From Chitinophaga sp. SYP-B3965 (lineage in GTDB: Bacteria > Bacteroidota > Bacteroidia > Chitinophagales > Chitinophagaceae): DNA of 64,000 nt. A program made the translations under genes and the position numbers. The stretch is from positions 2,418,001 through 2,482,000 of the forward strand of contig NZ_WJFD01000001.1 of assembly GCF_009647655.1 (NCBI RefSeq), written 5' to 3'. Below are positions 42,149-51,085 of the stretch, in pieces (position 1 is the stretch's first letter; every line of letters begins with the position of its first letter). The notes beneath the pieces are model-generated. The model saw nothing but the letters and a program-made list of their open reading frames with translations. It was not told the origin of the DNA and searched no databases.

Positions 42149-42928
42149 CTATCCTATCAACCCCTCAGGCAACATCAACAAAAATCCCATCCCCTTACTA
42201 TAATCCAGTACATCATACTCCATGCCCAACACCCGAATATTATCATAATAGGCCTGATGATGCTCATAATAATATTTTTCCGATTGCACAAACCAAGCCT
42301 TCTCCCCTAACTTTTCAGCCAGGAACCACTTTTCCAGCAGCCTCGCACTACGGCCATTACCATCATTCCAGGGGTGGATCTTTACAAACACGAGATGGAT
42401 CATACTGACAAAAAAGAAAACTTCATCAATAGACAGATCGCTATTCAATAGTAAATGAATATCTGCGTAAAGCTTTTCCATTGCTTTATTCATTTCAATT
42501 GGGGGGAGTGCTTTGTATTCAATACAGTCATCTTTTGTGGTGATATACATACTTGTACTCCTGAACTTGCCCTGGTCAGTAACTGGAAGTAAGTGTTGGG
42601 TTAATAAAACATGCGCTTTAGTCAAACTATCCCGCTCCAGTTCCGTCTCCATTGCAAACTGATACGCTTGGTATAAATCGTCTATTTTACAGGTATAATT
42701 AGGTTGAAATTCAACACCGAAGCGCTTATATTTAATATAAGAATCCAGCTCTATGGTTTCTCCCTCAATCTTGCTGGAATATACGGAGGCTAGAGAGTTA
42801 TAAAAGTTAAAATTGTCAGAAGAAATTTCGGCATCCTTCAGTTTGTTAAATGCATGGGATAGTGCAGGTGCTGTGATATGATGCTTATAGAGATCCAATA
42901 GACCAGAAGGTATTATTTGTAAGTCCAT
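42149..42928 (-). CDS. Fic-family AMP transferase
   Basis: 259 aa. The Fic motif HPWNDGNGRSAR (185-196) is intact: His185 is the base and the GNGR loop binds phosphate. The N-terminal SSKIEG (51-56) is the inhibitory helix motif of class II Fic proteins, in which Glu55 blocks ATP. It would transfer AMP or related groups to a host protein. The 77-aa gene lies 11 bp upstream in the same operon, and a divergent Xre regulator with operator palindrome controls the promoter region. Confidence 0.88.
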   Translation of the reverse strand: MDLQIIPSGLLDLYKHHITAPALSHAFNKLKDAEISSDNFNFYNSLASVYSSKIEGETIELDSYIKYKRFGVEFQPNYTCKIDDLYQAYQFAMETELERDSLTKAHVLLTQHLLPVTDQGKFRSTSMYITTKDDCIEYKALPPIEMNKAMEKLYADIHLLLNSDLSIDEVFFFVSMIHLVFVKIHPWNDGNGRSARLLEKWFLAEKLGEKAWFVQSEKYYYEHHQAYYDNIRVLGMEYDVLDYSKGMGFLLMLPEGLIG

Positions 42929-42939
42929 AATTTCACTAA

Positions 42940-43173
42940 TTAGTTCTGGCTGATTCTCGGGCAGTGTTGTGCCAGGTGGTTAAATTGGTCCTGGATGATG
43001 TGATTGATTGTTTGGCGGTCAGATATGGGAATTTGATCGCTGTTTTTAAGGTAGTGGTTTAGGGTTGCTTCGTCCCAGCCACAGTCTGCGCAGATGCGGG
43101 TGAGGAAGACATCGGGGATGATGTTTAGAACTGAGAGGATTTTTGGGAGATTATGTATGGTTCTTTTTTGCAT
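42940..43173 (-). CDS. Small protein upstream of Fic, unknown
   Basis: 77 aa from MQKRTIHNLPKILSVL; the upstream codons of the longer frame overlap the operator and are not used. A possible helix-turn-helix is LTRICADCGWDEATLNHYLKN. Its position 11 bp before Fic makes it a candidate antitoxin or repressor, but I do not recognise it. Confidence 0.5.
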   Translation of the reverse strand: MQKRTIHNLPKILSVLNIIPDVFLTRICADCGWDEATLNHYLKNSDQIPISDRQTINHIIQDQFNHLAQHCPRISQN

Positions 43174-43241
43174 GGGACAATGGTTTGTTTTGATGTTAAA
43201 GCCTTTATAATTCTTACATGCAATATAGAGCATTTTCAGCG

Positions 43242-43263
43242 CTGTACCCATACTTGGGTACAG
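43242..43263. promoter_or_regulatory. Perfect operator palindrome CTGTACCCA-N4-TGGGTACAG
   Basis: Two 9-bp arms (43242-43250, 43255-43263) around TACT, in the 125-bp gap between the divergent 77-aa/Fic operon and the Xre gene. It is a likely binding site of the Xre protein. Confidence 0.65.
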
Positions 43264-43278
43264 TTTATTTTACTAAAT

Positions 43279-43293
43279 ACCGGAAATTCCGGT
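43279..43293. promoter_or_regulatory. Second palindrome ACCGGAA-A-TTCCGGT before xre
   Basis: Perfect 7-bp arms, ending five bases before the Xre ATG at 43299. It could be a second operator or hide the ribosome-binding region in a hairpin. Confidence 0.5.
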
Positions 43294-43298
43294 CCGGT

Positions 43299-43517
43299 AT
43301 GGGAAATACAAATGATAAATTTCTGGTTGAATTTGGCAAACGCCTGCAGAAGTTGCGGGAGGCTAAGGGGCTAAGCACCCGGGAGTTTGCTTATAAGGCG
43401 GATATTTCTCATAGTTCTGTTGGACGTTTAGAAGCCGGGCAGACTAACCCCTCTCTTACTACTTTGATAAAAATTGCTGAAGCTCTGGACGTTGATTTGA
43501 ATACCTTAGGAAATTAA
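43299..43517 (+). CDS. Xre-family HTH regulator
   Basis: 72 aa from MGNTNDKFLVEFGKRLQKLRE. Classical Cro/CI-type HTH: GLSTREFAYKADISHSSVGRLEAGQTNPSLTTLIKIAEALDV. The longer frame upstream runs through the operator. It is divergent from the Fic operon, which fits a repressor-type control of the Fic protein. Confidence 0.88.
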   Translation: MGNTNDKFLVEFGKRLQKLREAKGLSTREFAYKADISHSSVGRLEAGQTNPSLTTLIKIAEALDVDLNTLGN

Positions 43518-43558
43518 TAGTGACTCTTTATTAAGATAGATAGCCTCCATTAGCTAAA

Positions 43559-44122
43559 TTGACATTTACCAAATTAATTATAAAATGCAATTCGTTGTCT
43601 GACAAAATAAGCCAAAATCTGAAAATATACAGAAAGCTAAGAACTAGAGAACATATTATCGAAGATATGAGTATTAATCATATTCAACGGCATGTTCTAT
43701 TGTGCGGTTTTTCACTGGAAAAGTTTGATTCTGATTATGGGTATGATTTATTTCTATTCACATACTCTTGTCTTGGTGAAATAGAAAGTGGTAGTATTAA
43801 AATTCAAATGAAGGCATCAGACCACATTCGTATAAATAAAAAAAAAGATTGTATCTTTTTTGATGTCTCAACAAGAGATTTAAGATTATGGCTCACCGAA
43901 TACGACCCTGTCATATTGGTAATCTATGATGCAGCATCGGTTAAAGCATATTGGATTGACATACAAAGCTATTTCAAAACAATCAAGCTTACACGCACAC
44001 ACAAAAAGCAAAAAACATATCGTGTATATATTTCTAAGAAAAGTAGAGTGAACAGTCGTACTTTAAAACAGCTAGCTAAATTAAAGAATGACAGATATGA
44101 TATAATTAATCCCTTTACTTAA
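43559..44122 (+). CDS. DUF4365 protein, restriction-nuclease-like fold
   Basis: 187 aa from a TTG; another TTG lies at 43595 and the first ATG at 43667 would remove the conserved RTREHIIEDMSINHIQRHVLLCGF. That run, with DYGYDLFLFTYSCLGEIESGSIKIQMKAS and PVILVIYDAASVKAYWIDIQSYF, matches DUF4365, a family with a PD-(D/E)XK-like core (here DYGYDL and IQMKAS). The lack of an ATG suggests a non-standard start. It lies 17 bp before a HicA-like gene. Confidence 0.72.
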   Translation: MTFTKLIIKCNSLSDKISQNLKIYRKLRTREHIIEDMSINHIQRHVLLCGFSLEKFDSDYGYDLFLFTYSCLGEIESGSIKIQMKASDHIRINKKKDCIFFDVSTRDLRLWLTEYDPVILVIYDAASVKAYWIDIQSYFKTIKLTRTHKKQKTYRVYISKKSRVNSRTLKQLAKLKNDRYDIINPFT

Positions 44123-44139
44123 TTATCTTTTGATAGAAA

Positions 44140-44379
44140 ATGACATATAAAAATTTGCTTCAAATACTTAAAACTATTGGCTTTATTAAAATAGCCACGA
44201 TGGGAAGTCATGTTATGCTACAACACCCTAATTATCCACAACGTATAACTATCCCTCTTTCTTCAAGTAAGAAAGAGATACCAGCAGGTACACTCGCTGC
44301 TATTAAAAAGATAGTTATTGAAGCTGGCATCATAAGTAAGGAAGAACTAAATAAACAATTATTGATAAATTCACAGTAG
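44140..44379 (+). CDS. HicA/YcfA-like protein
   Basis: 79 aa. The dsRBD-like HicA pattern is present: LLQILKTIGF, TMGSHVMLQHPNYPQRITIPL, KEIPAGTLAAIKKIVIEAGI, with the catalytic-type His in GSH. HicA is an mRNA interferase. No HicB antitoxin gene is adjacent; the preceding DUF4365 gene is the only possible partner seen. Confidence 0.75.
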   Translation: MTYKNLLQILKTIGFIKIATMGSHVMLQHPNYPQRITIPLSSSKKEIPAGTLAAIKKIVIEAGIISKEELNKQLLINSQ

Positions 44380-44480
44380 TATGATATTAATAAAAAATAC
44401 AGCTATGTTTATTAGTCACCAGATTAAAATCTTCAATTAGACCCAAGACAAAACCTATCATTTTTCCTAATCCCACGTTT

Positions 44481-46256
44481 ATGCCCCATATATTATCTAA
44501 AATCACAATTACAAATTACAAGTCGATCATTAATCAGGAATTTGAACTTTCAGAGTTCACTCCTCTAATTGGATACAATAATGCTGGAAAAACAAATATT
44601 CTTACTGCGATTAAATGGTTATTAAGAAGAAGTAGCTTAGGACAGGAATGCTTTCATGACATAGCCAATCCAGTTATAGTTGAAGGAATTATTAATGGCA
44701 TCGATGCTAATTTACTTCAAAATCTACCTCAGAATCATAGAAATGCTATTTCGACATTTATTGTAAATGAAACGCTTCATTTAAAGAGAATACAAAATCA
44801 ACCCAACGAAAGCGCAACAAATATCAAACTACTTATTAGGGATCCGAATTCAACAAATCCAGCCACAGAATGGAGATCAAATCCTGCAGGAATTGATAAT
44901 GCACTAAATGCATTATTTCCTGATCCTATACATATTGGGGCCATGGAAAATGCAGAAGAGGATGTAAGTAAATCAAAACAAGGAACAACCATTGGTAAAT
45001 TACTTGCAGAAATTATTGAACCAATAGAAAATCAATATGGCGCTCAAGTACAACAAACTCTTCAGGGCTTAAAAGATTTACTTGAAGCAGATGGACAGGG
45101 AAGAGCACAAGAACTAGATGCATTTGACCTAGCTGTCAACCAGAAGATAGATACATTTTTCCCCAATGTAAATATTAGATTACATGTCCCTACACCTGAA
45201 TTAAAGGATGTTTTCTCGAAAGGGACTATTAAAGTCTATGAGCACCAATCTCCCACAGGCAGAGATGTTTCCTCCCTAGGGCATGGTGCACAACGATCCA
45301 TTCAAATGGCACTTGTTCAACATTTGTCTGAAATAAAAAGGAATAATCAGAATCCAGTAACAACAACCCTACTTTTAATTGATGAACCAGAACTTTACTT
45401 ACATCCCCAGGCTATTGAAGTTGTTAGGAATGCTTTAAAGATACTTTCGACACAAGGATATCAAATAATTTTTTCGACACACTCAGCATTGATGCTAAAT
45501 CAAGAAGATGTAGCAAATGCTATCCTTATTAGAAAAAATATTCCTTTAGGAACTTATAAGAGGCAAACCTTAAAAGCTGCAATTCCCCAAATAGAGCAAA
45601 ATGCACCAAGTCAATTAGAATTGATGTTTTCATTAAGTAATGCATCAAATATCCTTTTCTCAGAAAGAGTAATCTTAACTGAAGGCAGAACGGAACAAAG
45701 AATATTCCCAAAGCTCATTGAAACCGTTTCTGGGAGAACCTTAGGATTACTAAAATATGCACTTGTTAAACAAGGCGGTGTTACTAATACTAGAAAATCA
45801 ATGATGGTTTTAGATGCAATGGATTTACCAACAAAAGCGATAGTCGACCTCGACTATGTATTTAAAAATGCTGTGGGAGATGGGTTTCTTCAAGCAAATA
45901 ACCCAGATTTATTAGCTATTAGAAATCATTTGGCACAAATCGCAGTTGCAAATAATATTACTCTTGGAAATGATAACTGGCCTACATCAAACCCAAATGT
46001 AAATGCAGCTAATGCATTTTCGATTTTAGCTGCTGAACAACAAATTTATCCTAATATTAATAATTTACATACCTTATTAGTTGGGCAAAATATTTGGTTC
46101 TGGAAAAGTGGAGCTATTGAAAACCACCTAGGTCTAACTGGAAAGACAGAGCAAATTTGGGCTGCATTTGTAAATCAAATTACACAGAATCAGTGGCAAA
46201 CTGTGATAGCAGACCCAAATGGAATTCAAGATTGCGTAACGTGGCTTACGACTTAA
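44481..46256 (+). CDS. OLD-family ATPase-TOPRIM nuclease
   Basis: 591 aa. Walker A is GYNNAGKT (31-38), the signature SSLGHGAQRSIQMAL, Walker B LLLIDEPELYLHP (about 298-310), followed by STHSALML. The C-terminal TOPRIM domain has VILTEGRTEQRIF (about 394) and AIVDLDYVF (about 450). This is a DNA-nicking/cutting defence nuclease like P2 OLD and GajA. No UvrD-like GajB is next to it; instead an FRG-domain gene follows after 121 bp. Confidence 0.9.
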   Translation: MPHILSKITITNYKSIINQEFELSEFTPLIGYNNAGKTNILTAIKWLLRRSSLGQECFHDIANPVIVEGIINGIDANLLQNLPQNHRNAISTFIVNETLHLKRIQNQPNESATNIKLLIRDPNSTNPATEWRSNPAGIDNALNALFPDPIHIGAMENAEEDVSKSKQGTTIGKLLAEIIEPIENQYGAQVQQTLQGLKDLLEADGQGRAQELDAFDLAVNQKIDTFFPNVNIRLHVPTPELKDVFSKGTIKVYEHQSPTGRDVSSLGHGAQRSIQMALVQHLSEIKRNNQNPVTTTLLLIDEPELYLHPQAIEVVRNALKILSTQGYQIIFSTHSALMLNQEDVANAILIRKNIPLGTYKRQTLKAAIPQIEQNAPSQLELMFSLSNASNILFSERVILTEGRTEQRIFPKLIETVSGRTLGLLKYALVKQGGVTNTRKSMMVLDAMDLPTKAIVDLDYVFKNAVGDGFLQANNPDLLAIRNHLAQIAVANNITLGNDNWPTSNPNVNAANAFSILAAEQQIYPNINNLHTLLVGQNIWFWKSGAIENHLGLTGKTEQIWAAFVNQITQNQWQTVIADPNGIQDCVTWLTT

Positions 46257-46377
46257 CAAAGAATACTCTTTAAATTTGATATAGCTCCAATATCTCATTC
46301 AAATACATAAAAATAACTGCTGCCAAAAAAATGAATAGACGTAATTTTTATATTTAGTTTAAAAAAGGATAAATAAT

Positions 46378-47274
46378 ATGCAACCTATAGAAGGAAAATT
46401 ATTTTCGCCATTCCAGAAAAAAATCAGGAAAATTACTTGGAAGGAAGAATTTAATTATACCTATGAAAATGAAACAGTATGGGAAAGTTTTGATGCAACA
46501 GTTAATAAAATAAGGGCTAGTGATGGTTATCCAGTAACTACTTTTAGACAGCTGGTTGAAGAGATTGCCAATGTAACATTGAGCAATAAAAATCATGAGA
46601 TGTACTATAGAGGTCAAACGAAAGATTATAAAAATAACCAAATTGCTTTTTATAAGGACAGGATACCGAAATCAATCATTTACCCCTCAATTTGTAGGCA
46701 GGAAAGGCATAAAGATGGGAAATTAAAACATTCCATAAAGAAATCACAAATTGATACCCGCTATGAACAGCTTTCTCAAATGATTGAGCTTATTGGAGGC
46801 CATAAAAATTATTTAAATGAATATTATTATTCTTTATTTCAACATTACGACATTTTGCCGACCCCACTTATAGATATAACACAATCCTTAAGAGTAGCTG
46901 CAACATTTGCTCTTAAAGATTCCTTAAAAGGTTATGTTTATGTATTAGGACTCCCTTATCCAAATCAAAGTATTTCTTACTTTTCCGACTTAGGTATTGT
47001 ATTAATAAAGTTACAAAATGTTGTTCCTGTTGGAGCATTAAGGCCAAGATATCAAGAGGGCTATTTAGTAGGCAAATACCCAATAAGACCGTCTAAAACA
47101 AACGAAGACGATCTAGCGAATAGAATGGTTGCCAAATTTCTTGTCGACAACTCAGATGGTAAATTTTGGGACAAATATTTCCAACCTATGCCAGAGGAAA
47201 TATTGTATCCAAAGAATGATAAAATTGAGGCTCAATTATTAAAAATAAAAGCTAAGTATTTGAAGAGACTATAA
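46378..47274 (+). CDS. FRG-domain protein
   Basis: 298 aa. MYYRGQTKDY (75-84) and QHYDILPTPLIDITQSLRVAATFAL match the FRG domain (named for its conserved Phe-Arg-Gly-type motif, here YRGQ), a family of unknown activity frequent in bacterial defence islands. It may form an operon with the OLD gene. The residues around Arg78 and Asp166-167 region are conserved-looking. Confidence 0.8.
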   Translation: MQPIEGKLFSPFQKKIRKITWKEEFNYTYENETVWESFDATVNKIRASDGYPVTTFRQLVEEIANVTLSNKNHEMYYRGQTKDYKNNQIAFYKDRIPKSIIYPSICRQERHKDGKLKHSIKKSQIDTRYEQLSQMIELIGGHKNYLNEYYYSLFQHYDILPTPLIDITQSLRVAATFALKDSLKGYVYVLGLPYPNQSISYFSDLGIVLIKLQNVVPVGALRPRYQEGYLVGKYPIRPSKTNEDDLANRMVAKFLVDNSDGKFWDKYFQPMPEEILYPKNDKIEAQLLKIKAKYLKRL

Positions 47275-47507
47275 AACTTAAAGGGTGGGGCTAAACTCCT
47301 CATATTTCTCTTGGATCCGAATACGATATTTATAACGTCTCAATTATTCAAATAATATTATTCTGCAAATCCATACCATGAACATTTCACTGTTTTATTA
47401 ATTAGTTCAGGTGTTACTGCATGCACCTTAAAACATTACATCATACACATCTTTAAGACTTGACGACTGGTATAATAAGGATATTGGAAGCATATATCAA
47501 TTAATAG

Positions 47508-48323
47508 TTAAAATATTGGTTCTTTAATAAAATCGTTTGAAAAGTCTATCAGATTATCATAGTGAATCAATAAGGTCTTATAGTTCTGACTAAGTTTACG
47601 CTTCTGTCTATATGTTGTTTCATTAAAATCATTTCTTCTACCAGTTACAACACAATAATGAATTCTTGTTTTATCTAATCGCCTAAACTCTGTTGGCAAT
47701 TCAATCATTTTTGACTTGATTGCTTCAAATAGCAACTCTAGTTTATCAAAATCTGAATCAATCCATGAATCCCAATCCTCAATTTGTTCAAGCCCTTTCC
47801 TAGCTGTACCTCCAAAGTATCCATCTGCTTTAGTAATACTGTTATAGATATTTTCAAGTTCAACAAAAACGAATTCATGGCCTCCAGAATTCTTACCAAC
47901 TAATAAGTAATCAACTCTAAAATTGGGATAAAGCATTAATTCAGGAAAAACATATAGACTATGGTGCCCAAATCTATAGTTCCTTTTTAAAATTGACCCA
48001 ATAATAAAATAAGCTTCATTATCCTTAATAAAGTTTAAAACATCTCTTTCTGTAGTTGTACCCAGATCAATAAGATTTTTGAACTCGTCTAGCTGAGTTT
48101 TTAATAACTCCAGACGCTTTCTTAAACCTATTGCATCAACGGAATTATTAGGAAATAAACTTTCATAATGTCTTACTGCTTCAGGATATTCATGAGAAAG
48201 GGAAAAACTCAAGACAGAGGGTGTCCCATCGGGCTTCTTTCTAACTTCTCTTTCCTTAATAATTTCCCAGGCCTGAAGTTCTTCTTCTGTTAGTACATTA
48301 AAGTCTCTAGAATACAATTTCAT
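47508..48323 (-). CDS. Shedu-type DUF4263 nuclease (SduA-like)
   Basis: 271 aa. The DUF4263 core is FRVDYLLVGKNSGGHEFVFVELENIYN...KGLEQIEDWDSWI. The D-(x)n-E-x-K pattern of the PD-(D/E)XK fold appears as VDY and ELE, with Glu in place of the usual Lys. The N-terminal half is helical. SduA is a single-gene anti-phage nuclease. It is the last island gene before the tRNA-Lys gene. Confidence 0.78.
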   Translation of the reverse strand: MKLYSRDFNVLTEEELQAWEIIKEREVRKKPDGTPSVLSFSLSHEYPEAVRHYESLFPNNSVDAIGLRKRLELLKTQLDEFKNLIDLGTTTERDVLNFIKDNEAYFIIGSILKRNYRFGHHSLYVFPELMLYPNFRVDYLLVGKNSGGHEFVFVELENIYNSITKADGYFGGTARKGLEQIEDWDSWIDSDFDKLELLFEAIKSKMIELPTEFRRLDKTRIHYCVVTGRRNDFNETTYRQKRKLSQNYKTLLIHYDNLIDFSNDFIKEPIF

Positions 48324-48435
48324 TACGCAAATAATTAATGGTCTTCAAATAAAATAAAGAGTGCTTTATTACTAAGGCTTACCTAATCAGAATTGGTCAA
48401 ATTGGAGTTTGCAAAGTAGAGTTTCTTGCTGTAAA

Positions 48436-48467
48436 AACAAAAAGACCCACGCAAAGCGCAGGTCTTT
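48436..48467 (-). terminator. Terminator of tRNA-Lys
   Basis: AAAGACC (48441-48447) pairs with GGTCTTT (48461-48467) with an inner CGC-AAA-GCG hairpin; on the minus strand it is followed by a T-rich run (48436-48445). Confidence 0.7.
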
Positions 48468-48478
48468 AAAACTTCCAG

Positions 48479-48551
48479 TGATTCCGCTGGGACTCGAACC
48501 CAGGACCCATACATTAAAAGTGTATTGCTCTACCAACTGAGCTACAGAATC
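48479..48551 (-). tRNA. tRNA-Lys (anticodon UUU)
   Basis: 73 nt cloverleaf on the minus strand: acceptor GATTCTG/CGGAATC, D-arm GTAGCTCAGTTGGTAGAGC, anticodon loop CTTTTAA with TTT, T-arm GGGTTCGAGTCCC, discriminator A. CCA is not encoded. The AT-rich defence island ends beside it, as expected for a tRNA-based integration site, though no repeat of the tRNA end was found at the other edge. Confidence 0.93.
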
Positions 48552-48655
48552 ATTCCCTTCATTTTCAATTGGGAGTGCAAAGATATGTATTAAATTATTT
48601 TTCCCAAATATTTCACCAACTAAAATTCCTCACTGCCACAAACCCCGCTCCCCCA

Positions 48656-51070
48656 TTACTTTCCAGACACAAAAAAAATCTTCCCCCGTAATCCCTCCGG
48701 TTGTTTAGCCCTATCATATATGTGCAGCGAATAATATTTACCAGCCACCCAATCGTCCACCATGTTATCGTAGAATGCACTGCCGGGGTTACCGCTCTGC
48801 CCACCGGGATAGATCCCGTAAGCCTTCGTTACAGGGCCTAATTCTACGATCATCCTCCAGGATGGCCCGTGTGTTTTCTTCGTAGCATTGAGGATATGTG
48901 TTCCTCCACCGGTGTTCAGATGCATCCGGCTCAACGCAGGCAGGCTGCGGGTGAGGTGACGGATATCTGTGCCGCGCCACTTGCCTATAGCCAGATTACC
49001 AGCAGCATCTAACACAGCCGCAGAATCCGCAGCAGCTTTAAATGATTGCAGCACAATGTCTGAGAGCGTTTCACGAATAGCAGGCGTATGCACGTTATCT
49101 ACGAACCGCATGGAAGAATCTTTCAGTAACCAGTACACCGTAGTCCGCTGTAAAGGCACCTCCAGTGTTATACTGTCAATAGAAAGCTCATCCCCCCATA
49201 TATCCTTCTGCAATTCATCTATCCACATATTAAAGATCGAAGCAGCCTTGCTATCAGGGTTCGCTTCCCCATCCCAGGCAGCAATAGTCTTATATTGCTC
49301 CTTCTCAGCTGCAGTCAACGCAACAGGATCAAGAAAACGCGCCAACAACGGAATAGCAGTCACAGCCAACAGATTCATATTATCGTTCTGCAACTTCATC
49401 ATATCCTCCGGCGTAATAGCACTCATCTCCCGCAACCTTTCATTCGCACGTTTACCACGGAAGAGATCATACTCCCCCACCAAACGGTAAGGATACGTAC
49501 TATCAGTAGGCCGCTGATTAGCAGAGCTTACAAAGCCCTGCGTTGGATTAAGGATATGCGGGTTCTCCGCCTGCGGAACATACCCCTGCCAGGCATAAGT
49601 ACTATCAGACCCCGGCATCACAAATTTCCCCTGATCCTTCCAGCGTGCAGGATACTGCCCGTTATGCCAGATAGCAATATTCCCATCCTTACCGGCATAG
49701 ATAAAGTTCTGTGCCGGGCAGGTATAATGTTTCAGTGCTTCGAGGTAATCATCATAGTTCTTAGCATGATTCAGGAGATTGAAAGTCCGCAGCTCATTAG
49801 ATTCATCATGCGCCTTCCACCGCACAGCCAGAAAACCCTGTTTACCGGTAGAGTCCATGAAAGTATTATCATACATCACTGGCCCCCAAACCGTATAAGC
49901 CACGGTATCAATAAAGGAAGCCTGCCCCTTGATCTTAATTTCTTCCAAACGAATATCAGCTTTCCGGTAAGCCCCGTTAAAGAGATACTCAGAACGCCCA
50001 TTACGGAAATCCATGCGGTAATAATCCAGCACATCCTCACTCCCATTCGTCACCGCCCAGCCCATATGATCATTGAAACCAATGATGATACCGGGAGCAC
50101 CAGGCAATGAAGCACCATACGCATTGAAAGAAGGCGTATGCAATTGCATTTCATACCACAGAGAAGGAAGGCTCAGCCCAAGATGTGGGTCATTACAGAG
50201 AATTACAGCACCGGATTTAGTTTTACTGCCGGAAACCGCCCAGTTATTACTGCCATTATCAGGATCAGGTTTATCTTCTTTGAATTTAAAAAACTCACCC
50301 GTAGCCGCTAAAACACTGTCAGATGGTGCTACAGGAACGAAGGAAGGTGCAGGAAACACGGTCCCCTTAGGAATAATAGGATCAAGGGTATCAGAGAAAT
50401 CAGGATACATCTGATCAAACTCAGCAGCACTAAAAAGTCGCCGCGCATTAGTTGCCTCCAGGTCTGTATTGTTATAAGCCAGGTCATAGCTCATATACTT
50501 CAATAACAAAGCCGTTTTAAGGTTATTCCAGGGCTCCGGTTTGTAACCGAGTAGCTTGTATTCCAAAGGAAGATCACGGTCACGCAAAGAAGCGATATAA
50601 GCATTTACGCCAGCGGTATAAGCATCCCCCTGCGCTTTAGAAACCGGGTCTTTGGAAATGGCAGCCACCGTTTTCTCCGCGGAGGAAACCATGCCCAGCC
50701 TGCGCTGACGACGGTCATAACTAAGCATATTAGGCCCCAGCACCTCGCATAAACGCCCCGCAGCCGCAAAGGTCTGCAGCTCCATCTGCCAGAGGCGATC
50801 CTTTGCGTGCAGGTAACCCTGCACGAAATAAACATCGTTCTCTTTTTCGGCAAACACATGGGGCACCATGCGCTCATCCAGCCAAACTTCTACCGGGCCG
50901 GACAGCTCAGAGAAAGCTAAGCCTACCTCTTTCTTAATGGAAGAACGCTCCGCCTGTTGCCAAAAACCATGCTGGGGGCTCAGGAGCATGCCAAATGCGG
51001 GCACACTGCCCCATCTATGATTCAACGCCCACACGAGCGCGATCGTAACAATTAAGGGTATAAATCTCAT
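48656..51070 (-). CDS. Penicillin-acylase-family Ntn hydrolase
   Basis: 804 aa with an N-terminal membrane/export segment (MRFIPLIVTIALVWALNH). The alpha chain contains EKENDVYFVQGYLHAKDRLWQMEL; the autocatalytic cleavage site is DNGSNNWAV with Ser274 becoming the new N-terminal nucleophile; the beta chain holds HLGLSLPSLWYEMQLH and VTNGSEDVLDYY. Such periplasmic enzymes hydrolyse amides, among them acyl-homoserine lactones, penicillins or N-acyl lipids; the substrate is unknown. Confidence 0.9.
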   Translation of the reverse strand: MRFIPLIVTIALVWALNHRWGSVPAFGMLLSPQHGFWQQAERSSIKKEVGLAFSELSGPVEVWLDERMVPHVFAEKENDVYFVQGYLHAKDRLWQMELQTFAAAGRLCEVLGPNMLSYDRRQRRLGMVSSAEKTVAAISKDPVSKAQGDAYTAGVNAYIASLRDRDLPLEYKLLGYKPEPWNNLKTALLLKYMSYDLAYNNTDLEATNARRLFSAAEFDQMYPDFSDTLDPIIPKGTVFPAPSFVPVAPSDSVLAATGEFFKFKEDKPDPDNGSNNWAVSGSKTKSGAVILCNDPHLGLSLPSLWYEMQLHTPSFNAYGASLPGAPGIIIGFNDHMGWAVTNGSEDVLDYYRMDFRNGRSEYLFNGAYRKADIRLEEIKIKGQASFIDTVAYTVWGPVMYDNTFMDSTGKQGFLAVRWKAHDESNELRTFNLLNHAKNYDDYLEALKHYTCPAQNFIYAGKDGNIAIWHNGQYPARWKDQGKFVMPGSDSTYAWQGYVPQAENPHILNPTQGFVSSANQRPTDSTYPYRLVGEYDLFRGKRANERLREMSAITPEDMMKLQNDNMNLLAVTAIPLLARFLDPVALTAAEKEQYKTIAAWDGEANPDSKAASIFNMWIDELQKDIWGDELSIDSITLEVPLQRTTVYWLLKDSSMRFVDNVHTPAIRETLSDIVLQSFKAAADSAAVLDAAGNLAIGKWRGTDIRHLTRSLPALSRMHLNTGGGTHILNATKKTHGPSWRMIVELGPVTKAYGIYPGGQSGNPGSAFYDNMVDDWVAGKYYSLHIYDRAKQPEGLRGKIFFVSGK

Positions 51071-51085
51071 AACTGGAAAATAGTC

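Noticed and set aside
44481..47274. Gabija system (GajA + GajB)
   Set aside because: The OLD protein fits the GajA class, but the next gene is an FRG protein and no UvrD-like helicase is present.
48656..51070. Acyl-homoserine-lactone acylase (quorum quenching) as a specific call
   Set aside because: The family includes such enzymes, but no substrate-specific residues can be assigned from sequence alone.
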